This document shows positions 37,082-45,012 of a stretch of 45,669 nucleotides of DNA, piece after piece. A program made the translations under genes and the position numbers. The notes below the pieces were generated by a model that saw nothing but the letters and a program-made list of their open reading frames with translations, made no database searches and was not told the origin of the DNA. The stretch spans positions 1 through 45,669 of the forward strand of contig JACQWC010000057.1 in NCBI GenBank assembly GCA_016209635.1, read 5' to 3'. Position 1 is the stretch's first letter. Each line of letters starts with the position of its first letter. Source of the stretch: Candidatus Rokuibacteriota bacterium. GTDB lineage: Bacteria > Methylomirabilota > Methylomirabilia > Rokubacteriales > CSP1-6.

Positions 37082-38329
37082 TTACACCCGCGCCGCGATC
37101 GCTCGCGCGGGTCCCGGGCCCATCGCGCCGGCGACGACCAGGCCGGAGAGGAGCGTGAGGGCAGCGACGAGGTGGATCGCGGCGCCGAGCCCGACGAGGT
37201 CGGCGACGATCCCGGCGAGGAGCGCGCCGACTGCGTAGCCGAGGTCGCGCCAGAAGCGGTAGACGCCGAGGCTCGTCGCGCGCCACGTCGGGTGCGTGTG
37301 GTCGGCGATCGCCGCGAGGAGGGTCGGGTACACCATGGCCGTGCCGAGGCCCTGGAGGACCGCGCCCAGGAGCCACGCCGGGTAGGACGGGACGAGCACC
37401 GTGAGCCAGATGCCTGCCGCCTGGACGACCATGCCCTCGGCGATCAGGCCCTTCCGCCCCCAACGGTCCGAGAGCGGTCCCGTCGCGACCTGGAGGAGGC
37501 CCCAGACGCTCGGATAGACCGCCTTGATCACGCCGATCGACTCGACGCCGAGGCCGTAGGCGGCGAAGAAGAGCGGGTAGATCCCCCAGGACATCCCGTC
37601 GTTCAGGTTGTTGACGAGCCCGGCCTGGCAGGCGGCGAAGAGGCTCACGTTCCCCACGCTCGTCACGAAGAAGACGTGGCCGAGCGACGGCCGGGGCCCC
37701 GCGCCCCCCGGCTGCGCGCTCGCCGCTTCCAGATGCGCGTGCGCGCGGGTCTCCCTCACGAAGAGGAGCGAGAGGAGGAGGCCGACCACGGCGATCCCGA
37801 TGCCGAGGTAGAAGGGCTGGGGACGGAGCGCCGAGTGCGCGGCGATATACCCGGTCGCCCAGGACGTCACGCCGACGGCGAAGTAGCCGGCGAACTCGTT
37901 GAGCCCCAGCGCGAGGCCGCGCCGCCGGGGCCCCACGAGATCGATCTTCATGATGACCGTCATCGACCACGCCATCGCCTGGTTCACCCCGAGCAGCACG
38001 TTCGCGAGGTCGATCCACCACCACGCCGGGGCGTAGATCAGGAGGAACGGCACGGGCAGGGCGAAGAGCCACCCGGTGACGAGGACGGGCTTTCGCCCGA
38101 TGCGGTCGGAGACTCGCGCGGCGACGAGGTTCAGCACCGCCTTGGTCACCCCGAAGCTCACGATGAAGGAGGTGATGGCGGTCTTCGAGGCGAGCCCGAA
38201 CTCCTGCTCGCCGAGAAGCGGGAGCACCGTGCGCTCGAGCCCCACCATCGCTCCCACGAACGCGTTGAGCACGACGAGGAGCGCGAACTGCCCGAGGTTC
38301 TCGCGGAGACCGAGCCGGAGCTCCCTCAT
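37082..38329 (-). CDS. MFS transporter
   Basis: A 415-aa major facilitator protein with 12 predicted helices. The loop between helices 2 and 3 reads VSDRIGRKPV (the family's GxxxDRxGRR-like motif) and its repeat in the second half is LSDRWGRKGL. Start ATG 38329 overlaps the MBL gene stop by 4 bases, and 82 bases separate it from the rhodanese gene. Lying between two sulfur-related selenoprotein genes it may move a sulfur or selenium compound, but substrate cannot be read from sequence; drug-efflux-type members look similar. Confidence 0.82.
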   Translation of the reverse strand: MRELRLGLRENLGQFALLVVLNAFVGAMVGLERTVLPLLGEQEFGLASKTAITSFIVSFGVTKAVLNLVAARVSDRIGRKPVLVTGWLFALPVPFLLIYAPAWWWIDLANVLLGVNQAMAWSMTVIMKIDLVGPRRRGLALGLNEFAGYFAVGVTSWATGYIAAHSALRPQPFYLGIGIAVVGLLLSLLFVRETRAHAHLEAASAQPGGAGPRPSLGHVFFVTSVGNVSLFAACQAGLVNNLNDGMSWGIYPLFFAAYGLGVESIGVIKAVYPSVWGLLQVATGPLSDRWGRKGLIAEGMVVQAAGIWLTVLVPSYPAWLLGAVLQGLGTAMVYPTLLAAIADHTHPTWRATSLGVYRFWRDLGYAVGALLAGIVADLVGLGAAIHLVAALTLLSGLVVAGAMGPGPARAIAARV

Positions 38330-39063
38330 TCCCCGGCGAGGTTCCGCAGGCGGTTCTCCGCGAACGCCGCGGGCTGCGGCGGGAGATCCGCGAGGACCCA
38401 GCTGACGAATTCGGATCTCGACGCACGCTGGAGCGCCGGATTGAACCGGCGCTCGAAGCCGATCGTCGAGCCCGCCTTGCCGGAGAGCCCCTTGCCACAG
38501 GCCGCGCCGCCGAAGTGCGCCGGGTAAACCTCGATGTGGTCCGGCAGCGTCATGAGCCGGCCGTGGAGGCTCTCGTAGAGCTGCTCGGCGAGCGGGCCCT
38601 CGGCCGCGTCACCGAGGAGGTCGGGGCGGCCCACCCCTCCGGAGAAGAGCGTGTCGCCCGTCAGGACGAACCAGGGCTCGCGCGTCCGCGAGCGGTCGGT
38701 CACGAGGATCGAGATCCCGTCGCGCGTGTGGCCCGGCGTGTGAAGGATCTCGAGCCAGACGTTCCCCATGCTGTGCTCGTCGCCGTCCGCGAGGTCGCAG
38801 TGGGGGAACCGGGCCTCGGCCGACTCGTGCAGGAAGACAGGCGCCCCCGTCGCCCGGGCGAGGCGGTGCGCGCCCGAGACGTGGTCCGCCTGGACGTGGG
38901 TCTCGAAGATGTGCGTGATGCGCATGGACTTCTCGGCCGCCGCCTCGAGGTACGGCTCGATGTCGAGCTGTGGATCCACCACAGCGCAGGCTGCTGCGCC
39001 CGCTCAGCCGAGGAGGTAGCTGGCGCAGCCGGTCTTCGGCCGGAGGAACTGCCGGAAGATCAT
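38326..39063 (-). CDS. MBL-fold (persulfide dioxygenase/CstB-like) selenoprotein, Sec20
   Basis: Read through TGA 39004-39006 this is a 245-aa metallo-beta-lactamase-fold protein. It starts at ATG 39063 behind a strong AAAGGAGGG site and runs MIFRQFLRPKTGCASYLLGU20, then VVDP, FETHVQADHVSGAHRL (metal ligands H56, D60, H61) and HTPGHTRDGIS, FVLTGDTLFSGGVGRPDL. These are hallmarks of ETHE1/CstB-like persulfide dioxygenases. CstB-type proteins as I recall read SYLIGC at the U position. Without recoding, callers would start at an internal GTG (38982), losing the first strand. Its stop overlaps the MFS gene by 4 bases. It would oxidise glutathione- or CoA-persulfide to sulfite; the rhodanese two genes later fits. 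Confidence 0.83.
38967..38985 (-). promoter_or_regulatory. Bacterial SECIS-like hairpin for Sec20
   Basis: GCTGTGG pairs perfectly with CCACAGC around a TGGAT loop that starts 26 bases after the TGA and has G in second position. A competing hairpin GGCGCAG/CTGCGCT lies closer (loop at base 11), so the assignment is a little less certain than for the other genes. Confidence 0.65.
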
Positions 39064-39147
39064 GGCCACCCTCCTTTCGTCGTGACTGTCGTCTCCCCCT
39101 CCCCCCTGGATACCCGGCCTGGAGGTATAAGCGCCAATACTGTTTTC

Positions 39148-39162
39148 TTATCGCTCCGATAA
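39148..39162. promoter_or_regulatory. Likely LysR-type operator (T-N11-A palindrome)
   Basis: TTATCG-CTC-CGATAA is a perfect 6-bp inverted repeat whose inner part is T-N11-A (39149-39161), the usual LysR-type recognition motif. It lies 15 bases before the LysR start and 85 before the divergent MBL start, as expected for an autoregulated divergent promoter. Confidence 0.65.
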
Positions 39163-39177
39163 GGTTAGGCTTACGGC

Positions 39178-40098
39178 ATGACGCTGCGGCAGTTCGAGGT
39201 CTTCCTGGCGGTCGCCCGCGCGCGGAGCTTCCGTCGCGCCGCCGAGGCTCTGCACCTGAGCCAGCCCGCCCTCTCGCAGCATGTCGCCGAGCTGGAGACG
39301 GAGCTGAGCGCCCGGCTCCTCGACCGCCTGGGCCGGAGCGTGACGCTGACCGAGGCCGGCCAGCTCCTCGAGGAGCACGCGCAGCGGCTCTTCGCGACGC
39401 TGACGAGCGCTCGCGAGGCGATCGGCGAGCTCCAGGGGCTCCGCCGCGGGTCGCTCCTGATCGGGGCCAGCACCACGCCCGGCATCTACGTCCTGCCCGG
39501 GGTGATCGGCGCGTTCCGGCAGCGCTATCCGGGCGTCGACCTCAGGCTCCGGATCGCCAACTCGCGCGTGATCGAGGAGCGGCTCCGCGCGAACGAGCTG
39601 GATCTCGGCGTCGTCGGCGGTCACCACCTGGGCCCGGGCGAGGAGTGTCTGGCGGCGGGGCTCCTCGACGAGCTGATGCTGCTCGTCCCGCCCTCCCATC
39701 CATGGGCCCGCCGCCGGGAGATCCCGCCCGAGCGGCTCGCGGAGCAGCCGCTCCTGGTCCGTGAGGAGGGGTCGGCGACGCGCCGGGTCACCGAGCGCGC
39801 GCTGGAGCGGGCGGGCATCACCTTCCGGATCGCGATGGAGCTGGACCACATCGAGGCGATCAAGCAGGCGGTGATGGCCGGTCTGGGCGTGGCGTTCCTC
39901 TCGATCCACGCGGTACGCGGGGAGGTGGCCACGGGCCGGCTCCAACCACTCCGGCTCCGCGGGATCCGGATCCAGCGCCACTTCCACGTGATCCATAGCG
40001 AAGCCCGGACGCTCAGCCCGAGCGCGCGGGCGTTCACCGCGCTCCTCGAGGAGACGCGGGGGAGGCGGCGGGGGGCTCCGCGGGCGCCCTCAGGGTGA
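39178..40098 (+). CDS. LysR-type transcriptional regulator (CysL/CbbR-like)
   Basis: A 306-aa protein. The N-terminal winged helix-turn-helix shows MTLRQFEVFLAVARARSF, AAEALHLSQPALSQHVAELE and LLDRLGRSVTLTEAG. The effector domain starts near GSLLIGASTTPGIYVLP and contains RLRANELDLGVVGG. The family usually controls a divergent operon in response to a small ligand; here that operon is MBL-MFS-rhodanese. In CysL or CbbR relatives ligands are sulfur or carbon metabolites, so a sulfur signal is possible. The 3' end overlaps the convergent UspA gene by 9 bases. Confidence 0.88.
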   Translation: MTLRQFEVFLAVARARSFRRAAEALHLSQPALSQHVAELETELSARLLDRLGRSVTLTEAGQLLEEHAQRLFATLTSAREAIGELQGLRRGSLLIGASTTPGIYVLPGVIGAFRQRYPGVDLRLRIANSRVIEERLRANELDLGVVGGHHLGPGEECLAAGLLDELMLLVPPSHPWARRREIPPERLAEQPLLVREEGSATRRVTERALERAGITFRIAMELDHIEAIKQAVMAGLGVAFLSIHAVRGEVATGRLQPLRLRGIRIQRHFHVIHSEARTLSPSARAFTALLEETRGRRRGAPRAPSG

Positions 40099-40533
40099 CC
40101 CGGCGGTCTCCTTCACGATGAGGACGGAGCAGGGAGCCGAGCGGACGAGGTTCTGGGCCGTCCCTCCCATGATTCGACCCAGGACGTTCGAGTGGCCCGT
40201 GGAGCCGGCGACCAGGAGGTCGAACGCCCCCTCCCGCGCGAACTTCACGATCGTCTCGACCTCGTGGCCTGGCCTGACGATGGCCTCGAGCGGGACGCCG
40301 TGAACGCCGGCCGTCGTCTTCGCCTCGAGCGTGATCCGCTCGAAGAAGCCCTCGATCTGCTCGCGCGCCTCGTCCACCTCGTCGATGGAGGAGGCGAAGT
40401 ACGGGAGGTGCTCCCGGACGGACAACGAGAAGAGCCGAGCGCCGGTGATCTTGGCGAGCTCGATCGCGGCGTGGAGGGCGTGCTTGGCGCCCTCCGAGCC
40501 GTCGTAGGCGACGAGGATCTTCCTATACATCAT
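40090..40533 (-). CDS. Universal stress protein (UspA family)
   Basis: A 147-aa single Usp domain. It shows KILVAYDGSEGAKHALHAA at the start, a VRPGHEVETIV strand-helix, DLLVAGSTGHSNVLGRIM and GGTAQNLVRSAPCSVLIVK, including the G-x2-G-x9-G-(S/T) ATP-binding pattern. It overlaps the antiporter gene by 11 bases, so it should be co-expressed with it under the fluoride riboswitch. UspA genes are among those reported near fluoride riboswitches. Role: probably stress sensing, possibly ATP-dependent regulation of the antiporter; this is inference. Confidence 0.87.
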   Translation of the reverse strand: MMYRKILVAYDGSEGAKHALHAAIELAKITGARLFSLSVREHLPYFASSIDEVDEAREQIEGFFERITLEAKTTAGVHGVPLEAIVRPGHEVETIVKFAREGAFDLLVAGSTGHSNVLGRIMGGTAQNLVRSAPCSVLIVKETAGSP

Positions 40534-41683
40534 CGGCCTCCGCTGCGCCCGGGAGCCCGGGGCGCGCCGCTCGGGAGATCTCGGGCCCGAGCTTCGGGGA
40601 GAACCAGCGCTGCGCGATGACCGTCGGGATCACGGCGCTCGCCACGACGGCCGTGACGAGCACGGAGAACTGCGCGCGATCGAGGATCCCCGCGTTCAAC
40701 CCGTAGAGCGAGGAGATCGTGCCGAAGGTCAGCCCGGTGGACATGAGCAGGGTCGTGAACATCGCGTCGCCGGGCAAGTATCGCTTCGCCAGCGGGAACA
40801 CGCCGGAGAATTTCGTCACCTGCTTGACGGCGAAGAGGAGGAGCAGGAGGCGGACGTTCGCCCAGACGAGCGCCAGCGACACGTTCATGCCGCCCTTGAG
40901 GAAGAAGAACGGCGTCAGCAAGGCGAACGCCACGACGCGGAAGCGTCGCTGGAGCTCGCGCTGCGCGTGGAAGGTCGGCGCCAGCGCGAGCCCGAGGACG
41001 AAGGCAGGCAGCACGGCGTGGCTCTGCGCCCGATCGGCGAAGAACATGAGGACGAGGAGGGCGGCGAAGGCGCCCTTGATCTCGGGCTCGATGACCCGCT
41101 CGCCGTAGCGCGAGAAGAACCACGGCTGGAGCCCGACCATCAGCCAGATGACGAGGAGCGACGCGGCCAGGAACGGGACCAGCCACCAGGTCGGGTGGAT
41201 GAAAAGCGCCGCGAGCGCCAGCGCGGTGCCGAAGTCCGTCACGAACGTGGACGCCATGATGAGCTTGCCGAGCGGCGTGTGGGTCAATCCGGTCTCGACC
41301 AGCACGGCGTAGACCACGGCCAGCGAGGTCGTGGAGAGGGCGACGCCGGCGATCTGGGCCGCGGGAGTCGTCCACCCGAGCGCCCAGGCGCAGAAGAGCC
41401 ACGCGCCGAGGAACGGCGCCGCGAAGGAGACGCCCCCGATCAGCAGGCTCGCCTTGAGCTTCTCCCGCATCACCTGCGGGTCCACCTCGGCGCCGGCCAG
41501 GAAGGTCAGAAGGATGCTGCCGAACGACGCGAGGAAGTCCATCCACGGAGGACTCTGGAGCCCGAGGAAGTTCCCCGCGACGACGCCGAGGCTGATCTCG
41601 ATGAGCGCGACGGAGACGCCCAGCTCGACCGAGGCCATGCTCGCGACCAGGATCAGGAGGCCGGCGATCCCGAGCTGCTCCAT
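40523..41683 (-). CDS. CPA2-type cation/proton antiporter under fluoride riboswitch control
   Basis: A 386-aa membrane protein of about 12 helices. I start at ATG 41683 (MEQLGIAGLLILVASMASVE); the longer frame to 41782 runs into the riboswitch terminator. Conserved parts include SFGSILLTFLAGAEVDP, IAGVALSTTSLAVVYAVLVE, FVTDFGTALALAALF with the central Asp, and FFFLKGGMNVSLALV. This is the Na+/H+ exchanger domain (KefB/NapA type). Antiporters of this kind are known riboswitch-controlled fluoride-response genes, so fluoride tolerance or the associated proton load is the probable role. UspA is cotranscribed. Confidence 0.85.
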   Translation of the reverse strand: MEQLGIAGLLILVASMASVELGVSVALIEISLGVVAGNFLGLQSPPWMDFLASFGSILLTFLAGAEVDPQVMREKLKASLLIGGVSFAAPFLGAWLFCAWALGWTTPAAQIAGVALSTTSLAVVYAVLVETGLTHTPLGKLIMASTFVTDFGTALALAALFIHPTWWLVPFLAASLLVIWLMVGLQPWFFSRYGERVIEPEIKGAFAALLVLMFFADRAQSHAVLPAFVLGLALAPTFHAQRELQRRFRVVAFALLTPFFFLKGGMNVSLALVWANVRLLLLLFAVKQVTKFSGVFPLAKRYLPGDAMFTTLLMSTGLTFGTISSLYGLNAGILDRAQFSVLVTAVVASAVIPTVIAQRWFSPKLGPEISRAARPGLPGAAEADDV

Positions 41684-41741
41684 CCGACCGTCCCTTCCCC
41701 GCGCGTCCCCGGGGCCGCGCGGTGCTCGAGGCGCCCCGTAC

Positions 41742-41779
41742 AAAAAAGAACCCCCACCGGTGTCGTGACCGGCAGGGGT
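41742..41779 (-). terminator. Intrinsic terminator, expression platform of the fluoride riboswitch
   Basis: ACCCCTGCCGGT pairs with ACCGGTGGGGGT (12 bp, two wobbles) around CACGAC, followed by TTCTTTTTT. The 5' arm begins with the ACCCC that the aptamer needs for its pseudoknot, so folding of the two is mutually exclusive: fluoride binding should prevent termination and turn the antiporter on. Confidence 0.88.
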
Positions 41780-41829
41780 CATCAGCCCCGCGATGCGCGA
41801 GGCGGTTTCAGGCGAACCCCATCGCCCCG
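41772..41829 (-). promoter_or_regulatory. Fluoride riboswitch (crcB motif)
   Basis: The RNA read on the minus strand opens with GGCGATGGGGTTCGCC (GGCGA/TCGCC stem), continues with TGAAA, an 8-bp stem GCCTCGCG/CGCGGGGC with a CAT loop, and ends in CTGATGACCCCTGCC. These are the conserved segments of the fluoride aptamer, including the GGGGT loop that can pair with the later ACCCC as the pseudoknot. It lies between the stop of the MFS gene (41868) and the antiporter start (41683). Confidence 0.92.
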
Positions 41830-41867
41830 TGTTGGCGACTCCGATTATCGCGCGCGCGGCCCACCGG

Positions 41868-43106
41868 TCAAGCTCTTCGCGGAGCGAGCGAGCCCGGTCG
41901 GAACGTGGCCAGGCCGAGGAACGCGAGGGCGGAGAAGGCGGCGCCGGCCAGGAAGGTCGCCGCGGGCCCGGACTGGTCCCAGAGCCAGCCGGCGAGGAGG
42001 CTCGCGACGAGCATGGCGGCCCCGGTCGTCAGGTTGAAGAGCCCGAAGGCCGTTCCCCGCAGCCGCGACGGCGCGCTGTCCGCCACGAGCGTGGCGAGAA
42101 GCCCCTGCGTCAGCCCCATGTGGAGTCCCCAGAGCGCGACGCCCGCCAGGACCGCGGAGACCCCCGCGGCCAGGGCGAGCACGAGGTCGCTCGCGATCAG
42201 GACGGCGAGGCCGAGCGCCAGCACGGCCCGGCGGTCGATCCGGTCCGAGAGCCGGCCCGCCGGGTAGGCGGAGGCGGCGTACACCGCGTTCATCGTCACC
42301 ATCACGAGGGGCACGAGGGCGGGAGAGAGCCCGACGCTCTGAGCGCGGAGCACGAGGAACGCCTCGCTGAAGCGGGCGAGCGTGAGCACGGCGGCGATCA
42401 GCACGAGCCACCAGTAGGCTCGGCCGAGCCCGCGGGCCTCGGCGGCATGGATCGGCGATCGCGCCTCGCCCACCGCGCGCGGTGCCCCGAGCTCCTCGAC
42501 ACCGAAGATCAGGAGCGCGAGCGCCAGGAAGGCGGGGAGCACGGCGATCCAGAACACGAGGCGGAAGTCGCTCAGCGTCAGCGTCATGAGCAGCGTGGCG
42601 AGGAGCGGCCCCGCGAACGCGCCGACCGTGTCGAGCGACTGACGCAGGCCGTAGGCGGCGCCCCGCAGGTGCGGCGGCGCCAGGTCCGCCACCAGCGCGT
42701 CGCGCGGCGCGCCCCGGATGCCCTTGCCGATCCGGTCGACGAACCGCGCCGCGAGCACCCAGCCGACCGACGGGGCGAGCGGGAACACCGGCTTCGTGAA
42801 CGCGGCGAGCCCGTATCCGGCCGTCACGAGGAGCTTCCGCCGGCCGAGATAGTCGCTCAGCGTGCCGGAGAAGACCTTGGACATCGAGGCCGTGGCCTCG
42901 GCGATCCCCTCGATCAGCCCGACGAACGTGGCGGTCGCCCCGAGGACCGAGACGAGGAAGACCGGCAGGAGGCTATGGATGATCTCGGAGGAGACGTCCA
43001 TGAACATGCTGACGAAGCCGAGCGCCCAGATGCCGCGCGGGATCGCTCCGAGCCCGTCCCTCCGGGGCTTCGCGCGCTCGGCCGCCGTGTCGCCGCCGTC
43101 AGGCAC
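41868..43106 (-). CDS. MFS transporter (second type)
   Basis: A 412-aa major facilitator protein. The start ALGFVSMFMDVSSEIIHSLL, LSDYLGRRKLLVTAGYGL and RFVDRIGKGIRGAPRDALVA are typical of a widespread MFS subgroup; the second-half loop is LSDRIDRRAVLALG. About 12 helices. It is the only gene upstream of the riboswitch on this strand, so its transcript may run into it, but the aptamer lies after its stop. The C-terminus ends in basic residues. Substrate unknown. Confidence 0.83.
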   Translation of the reverse strand: MPDGGDTAAERAKPRRDGLGAIPRGIWALGFVSMFMDVSSEIIHSLLPVFLVSVLGATATFVGLIEGIAEATASMSKVFSGTLSDYLGRRKLLVTAGYGLAAFTKPVFPLAPSVGWVLAARFVDRIGKGIRGAPRDALVADLAPPHLRGAAYGLRQSLDTVGAFAGPLLATLLMTLTLSDFRLVFWIAVLPAFLALALLIFGVEELGAPRAVGEARSPIHAAEARGLGRAYWWLVLIAAVLTLARFSEAFLVLRAQSVGLSPALVPLVMVTMNAVYAASAYPAGRLSDRIDRRAVLALGLAVLIASDLVLALAAGVSAVLAGVALWGLHMGLTQGLLATLVADSAPSRLRGTAFGLFNLTTGAAMLVASLLAGWLWDQSGPAATFLAGAAFSALAFLGLATFRPGSLAPRRA

Positions 43107-43171
43107 GCGCGTATCTTAGCCGGGCGGCGTTGTCCGCGTCGATCCGGTGTGGTACCTCTCGGAGGCAGGCG

Positions 43172-43291
43172 ATGATTTCACGGCGAGATTTTCTTTCAGC
43201 GACCACGCGGGCCGGCGTCGCGGCGGTTGGCGCTGGGGGGCGGCATGATGGGCAGGCGGGGGATGGGCGACGCACATGGAGGGCGACATGA
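43172..43291 (+). pseudogene. Tat signal-peptide stub (39 codons)
   Basis: ATG 43172 follows GGAGG at good spacing and encodes MISRRDFLSATTRAGVAAVG, a textbook twin-arginine signal (SRRDFL), but after the hydrophobic part the frame turns into GC-biased residues and stops. No exported domain follows. It is either the relic of a truncated Tat substrate or a very short leader peptide for the lipoprotein gene at 43311. Confidence 0.5.
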
Positions 43292-43310
43292 TCAGCCTGG
43301 TGCGGATCGG

Positions 43311-44171
43311 ATGACGGGGGCGCTCGTCGCCGGACTCACCGCCGTCGCCGTGCTGCTCGGCGGCTGCGCGCGGGGGCCGGCTCCCGCGGAGGTGGCCCTC
43401 GAGTACGGCCGGGCCGTCTATGCCAACGACCCCGCGCGGATCTATCGCCTCGTCTCGGCCGAGGACCGGCGGGCGAGGGACGAGGAGACGTTCCGCCGCC
43501 AGCAACGGCCGCTGAGCGCCCCGGTCCTCGAGATCGTCGGCCAGCTCGCGTCGTTCATCACCGCGACGCCGGTCGAGACGAAGATCGACGGCGCGCGGGC
43601 CATCGTGCGGCTCAGCTTCAAGCTCCCGAATGCGAACGCGCCCGAGGTCAAGACGATCCTCCTCGACTGGGACGTGGCGCGCCTGGACAAGCTCGCCGAG
43701 CCCGAGCGCCGCCGGATCCGTGAGCGCCTGGACGAGCTGCACCGGGCGGGACGGCTGCCGATGCTCGAGGGCGAGGAGACGCTCGAGCTGGTCAGAGACG
43801 ACTCCGGCTGGCACGTCTTCCTCAACTGGGCGGGCGGCGTCCGCCTGCGCTTCGCCGCCACGGTGCCCGACGCCACGCGGCTTCGCGTGAGCGTCGACCC
43901 GACACAGATCATGGTGGCGCCCGGCGAGCGCGTGCGCGTCACCGTCCGCGCGACGAACCTCGCCCAGCGCGACCTGACGACGAAGGTCGCCCACCGGATC
44001 GAGCCCGGGCCCGACTCCCGCTTTCTGGCGCTCCTCCAGTGCCCGCTCTTCGTTCCGGCGACCCTGGCGCCCGGGGAGACGAAGGAGTTCGTGTCCGAGT
44101 ATCTCCTCCTGCGCGACGTGCCCGGCCGAGTGAAGCAGATCGAGGTGACCTACGAGTTCCCGCTCGGGTAG
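43311..44171 (+). CDS. Lipoprotein with Cox11/CtaG-like C-terminal domain
   Basis: A 286-aa protein. I chose ATG 43311 because it gives a proper lipoprotein signal (VAGLTAVAVLLGGC, Cys18); the longer frame adds only low-complexity residues. The first domain (VALEYGRAVYANDPARIYRL, EIVGQLASFITATPVETKID) resembles small secreted NTF2-like folds. The C-terminal part (VDPTQIMVAPGERVRVTVRA, LLQCPLFVPATLAPGETKEF, KQIEVTYEFPLG) follows the Cox11 pattern. Cox11 delivers copper with a CFCF pair; here the site reads CPLF, so one of the two Cys is missing. Copper delivery is therefore doubtful. Confidence 0.6.
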   Translation: MTGALVAGLTAVAVLLGGCARGPAPAEVALEYGRAVYANDPARIYRLVSAEDRRARDEETFRRQQRPLSAPVLEIVGQLASFITATPVETKIDGARAIVRLSFKLPNANAPEVKTILLDWDVARLDKLAEPERRRIRERLDELHRAGRLPMLEGEETLELVRDDSGWHVFLNWAGGVRLRFAATVPDATRLRVSVDPTQIMVAPGERVRVTVRATNLAQRDLTTKVAHRIEPGPDSRFLALLQCPLFVPATLAPGETKEFVSEYLLLRDVPGRVKQIEVTYEFPLG

Positions 44172-44227
44172 GGGAGACCGGGCTCTCCCTCACGCAAAGC
44201 CGGGCCGGGGTTGACCAGAGTCGTCGT

Positions 44228-44977
44228 CTACAGGCGCTTGCGGAGCGCGAGCACGGCGATGTAGGTGCCGGGAGTCTTCGTGCGCTCGTTGCGAGCGCGC
44301 GCGAGGACGGTCGGCTCGGCGAAGCCCGCGTCGCGGAAGAGCGCCAGAAGCCCCGCTTCTGGCAGCGCCCCGGCAATTCAGCGGAACCAGTCGTCGATCG
44401 TCTGCACCTCGGCGGGCGGCAAGGGATCGGTGAAGGTGATCTCGGCCACGGCCGCGCGGCCGGCGGGTCTCAGCACCCGATGAAGCTCGCGGGCGACCGT
44501 CGCCTTGTCCGGGCAGAGGTTGAAGAACCCGTTCACCAGCGCCGCGTCGAACGTCCCCGCGTCGAAGGGCATGGCTTCGGCATCGGCGTTCACGAACTCG
44601 ACACTCTTGATGCCGAGGATCGCGGCGAGCGTCTGCGCTCGGGCGATCATCGCCTCGGCCGAGTCGAGCCCCGTCACCGAGCCGCCCGGGGACACCGCGC
44701 GCGCGGCAAGGACCGCATCGAGACCGGCGCCCGAGCCGAGGTCGAGCACCCGCTCGCCCGGTCGGAGATCCAGGTGCGGGTGGAGGTACGCGAGCCCCGT
44801 GAAGGCCTCCGAGGCGAGCGGCGGGAGCGAGGCGAGGACGTCCTCCGGGTAGCCGACCTGTCGCGCCAGCGCTGGGCCGACGGGGAACCGGAAGGCCTGC
44901 GTCGGTGTCTCGGCCACCCGGGTGAACGTCGCCCTCACCCCCTCGCGGATCTCGCTAGCCGTGACCTTCCCCGCCAT
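44228..44977 (-). CDS. ArsM-like SAM-dependent methyltransferase selenoprotein, Sec200
   Basis: Read through TGA 44378-44380 this is a 249-aa class I methyltransferase. Motif I is VLDLGSGAGLDAVLAARAV, with GLDSAEAMIARA, VEFVNADAEAMPFD, NGFFNLCPDK and RELHRVLRPAGRAAVAEI. After DDWFR the TGA is residue 200, followed in frame by IAGALPEAGLLALFRDAGFA and ending at TAG 44228. ArsM-type arsenite methyltransferases have a conserved Cys at this position before a G/A-G-A-L motif, so Sec replaces it. The other As-binding Cys that ArsM has near its N-terminus are not seen, so arsenite itself may not be the substrate. A selenol could instead act in methylating a soft metal or metalloid. Expected ribosome site GAGAGG is 11 bases upstream. 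Confidence 0.82.
44343..44363 (-). promoter_or_regulatory. Bacterial SECIS-like hairpin for Sec200
   Basis: GCCAGAAGC pairs perfectly with GCTTCTGGC (9 bp) around a GGG loop. The loop starts 24 bases after the TGA with G first. This is the longest and cleanest of the five elements. Confidence 0.82.
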
Positions 44978-45012
44978 CAGCGTTTTACCTCTCAGCGGGC
45001 ATCACCGCGCGG

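Noticed and set aside
38982..39014. Hairpin with loop at base 11 after the TGA as the SECIS of the MBL gene
   Set aside because: It is closer to the TGA than usual for bacterial SECIS and lacks a G at loop start; the second hairpin (38967-38985) fits better, though competition between them is possible.
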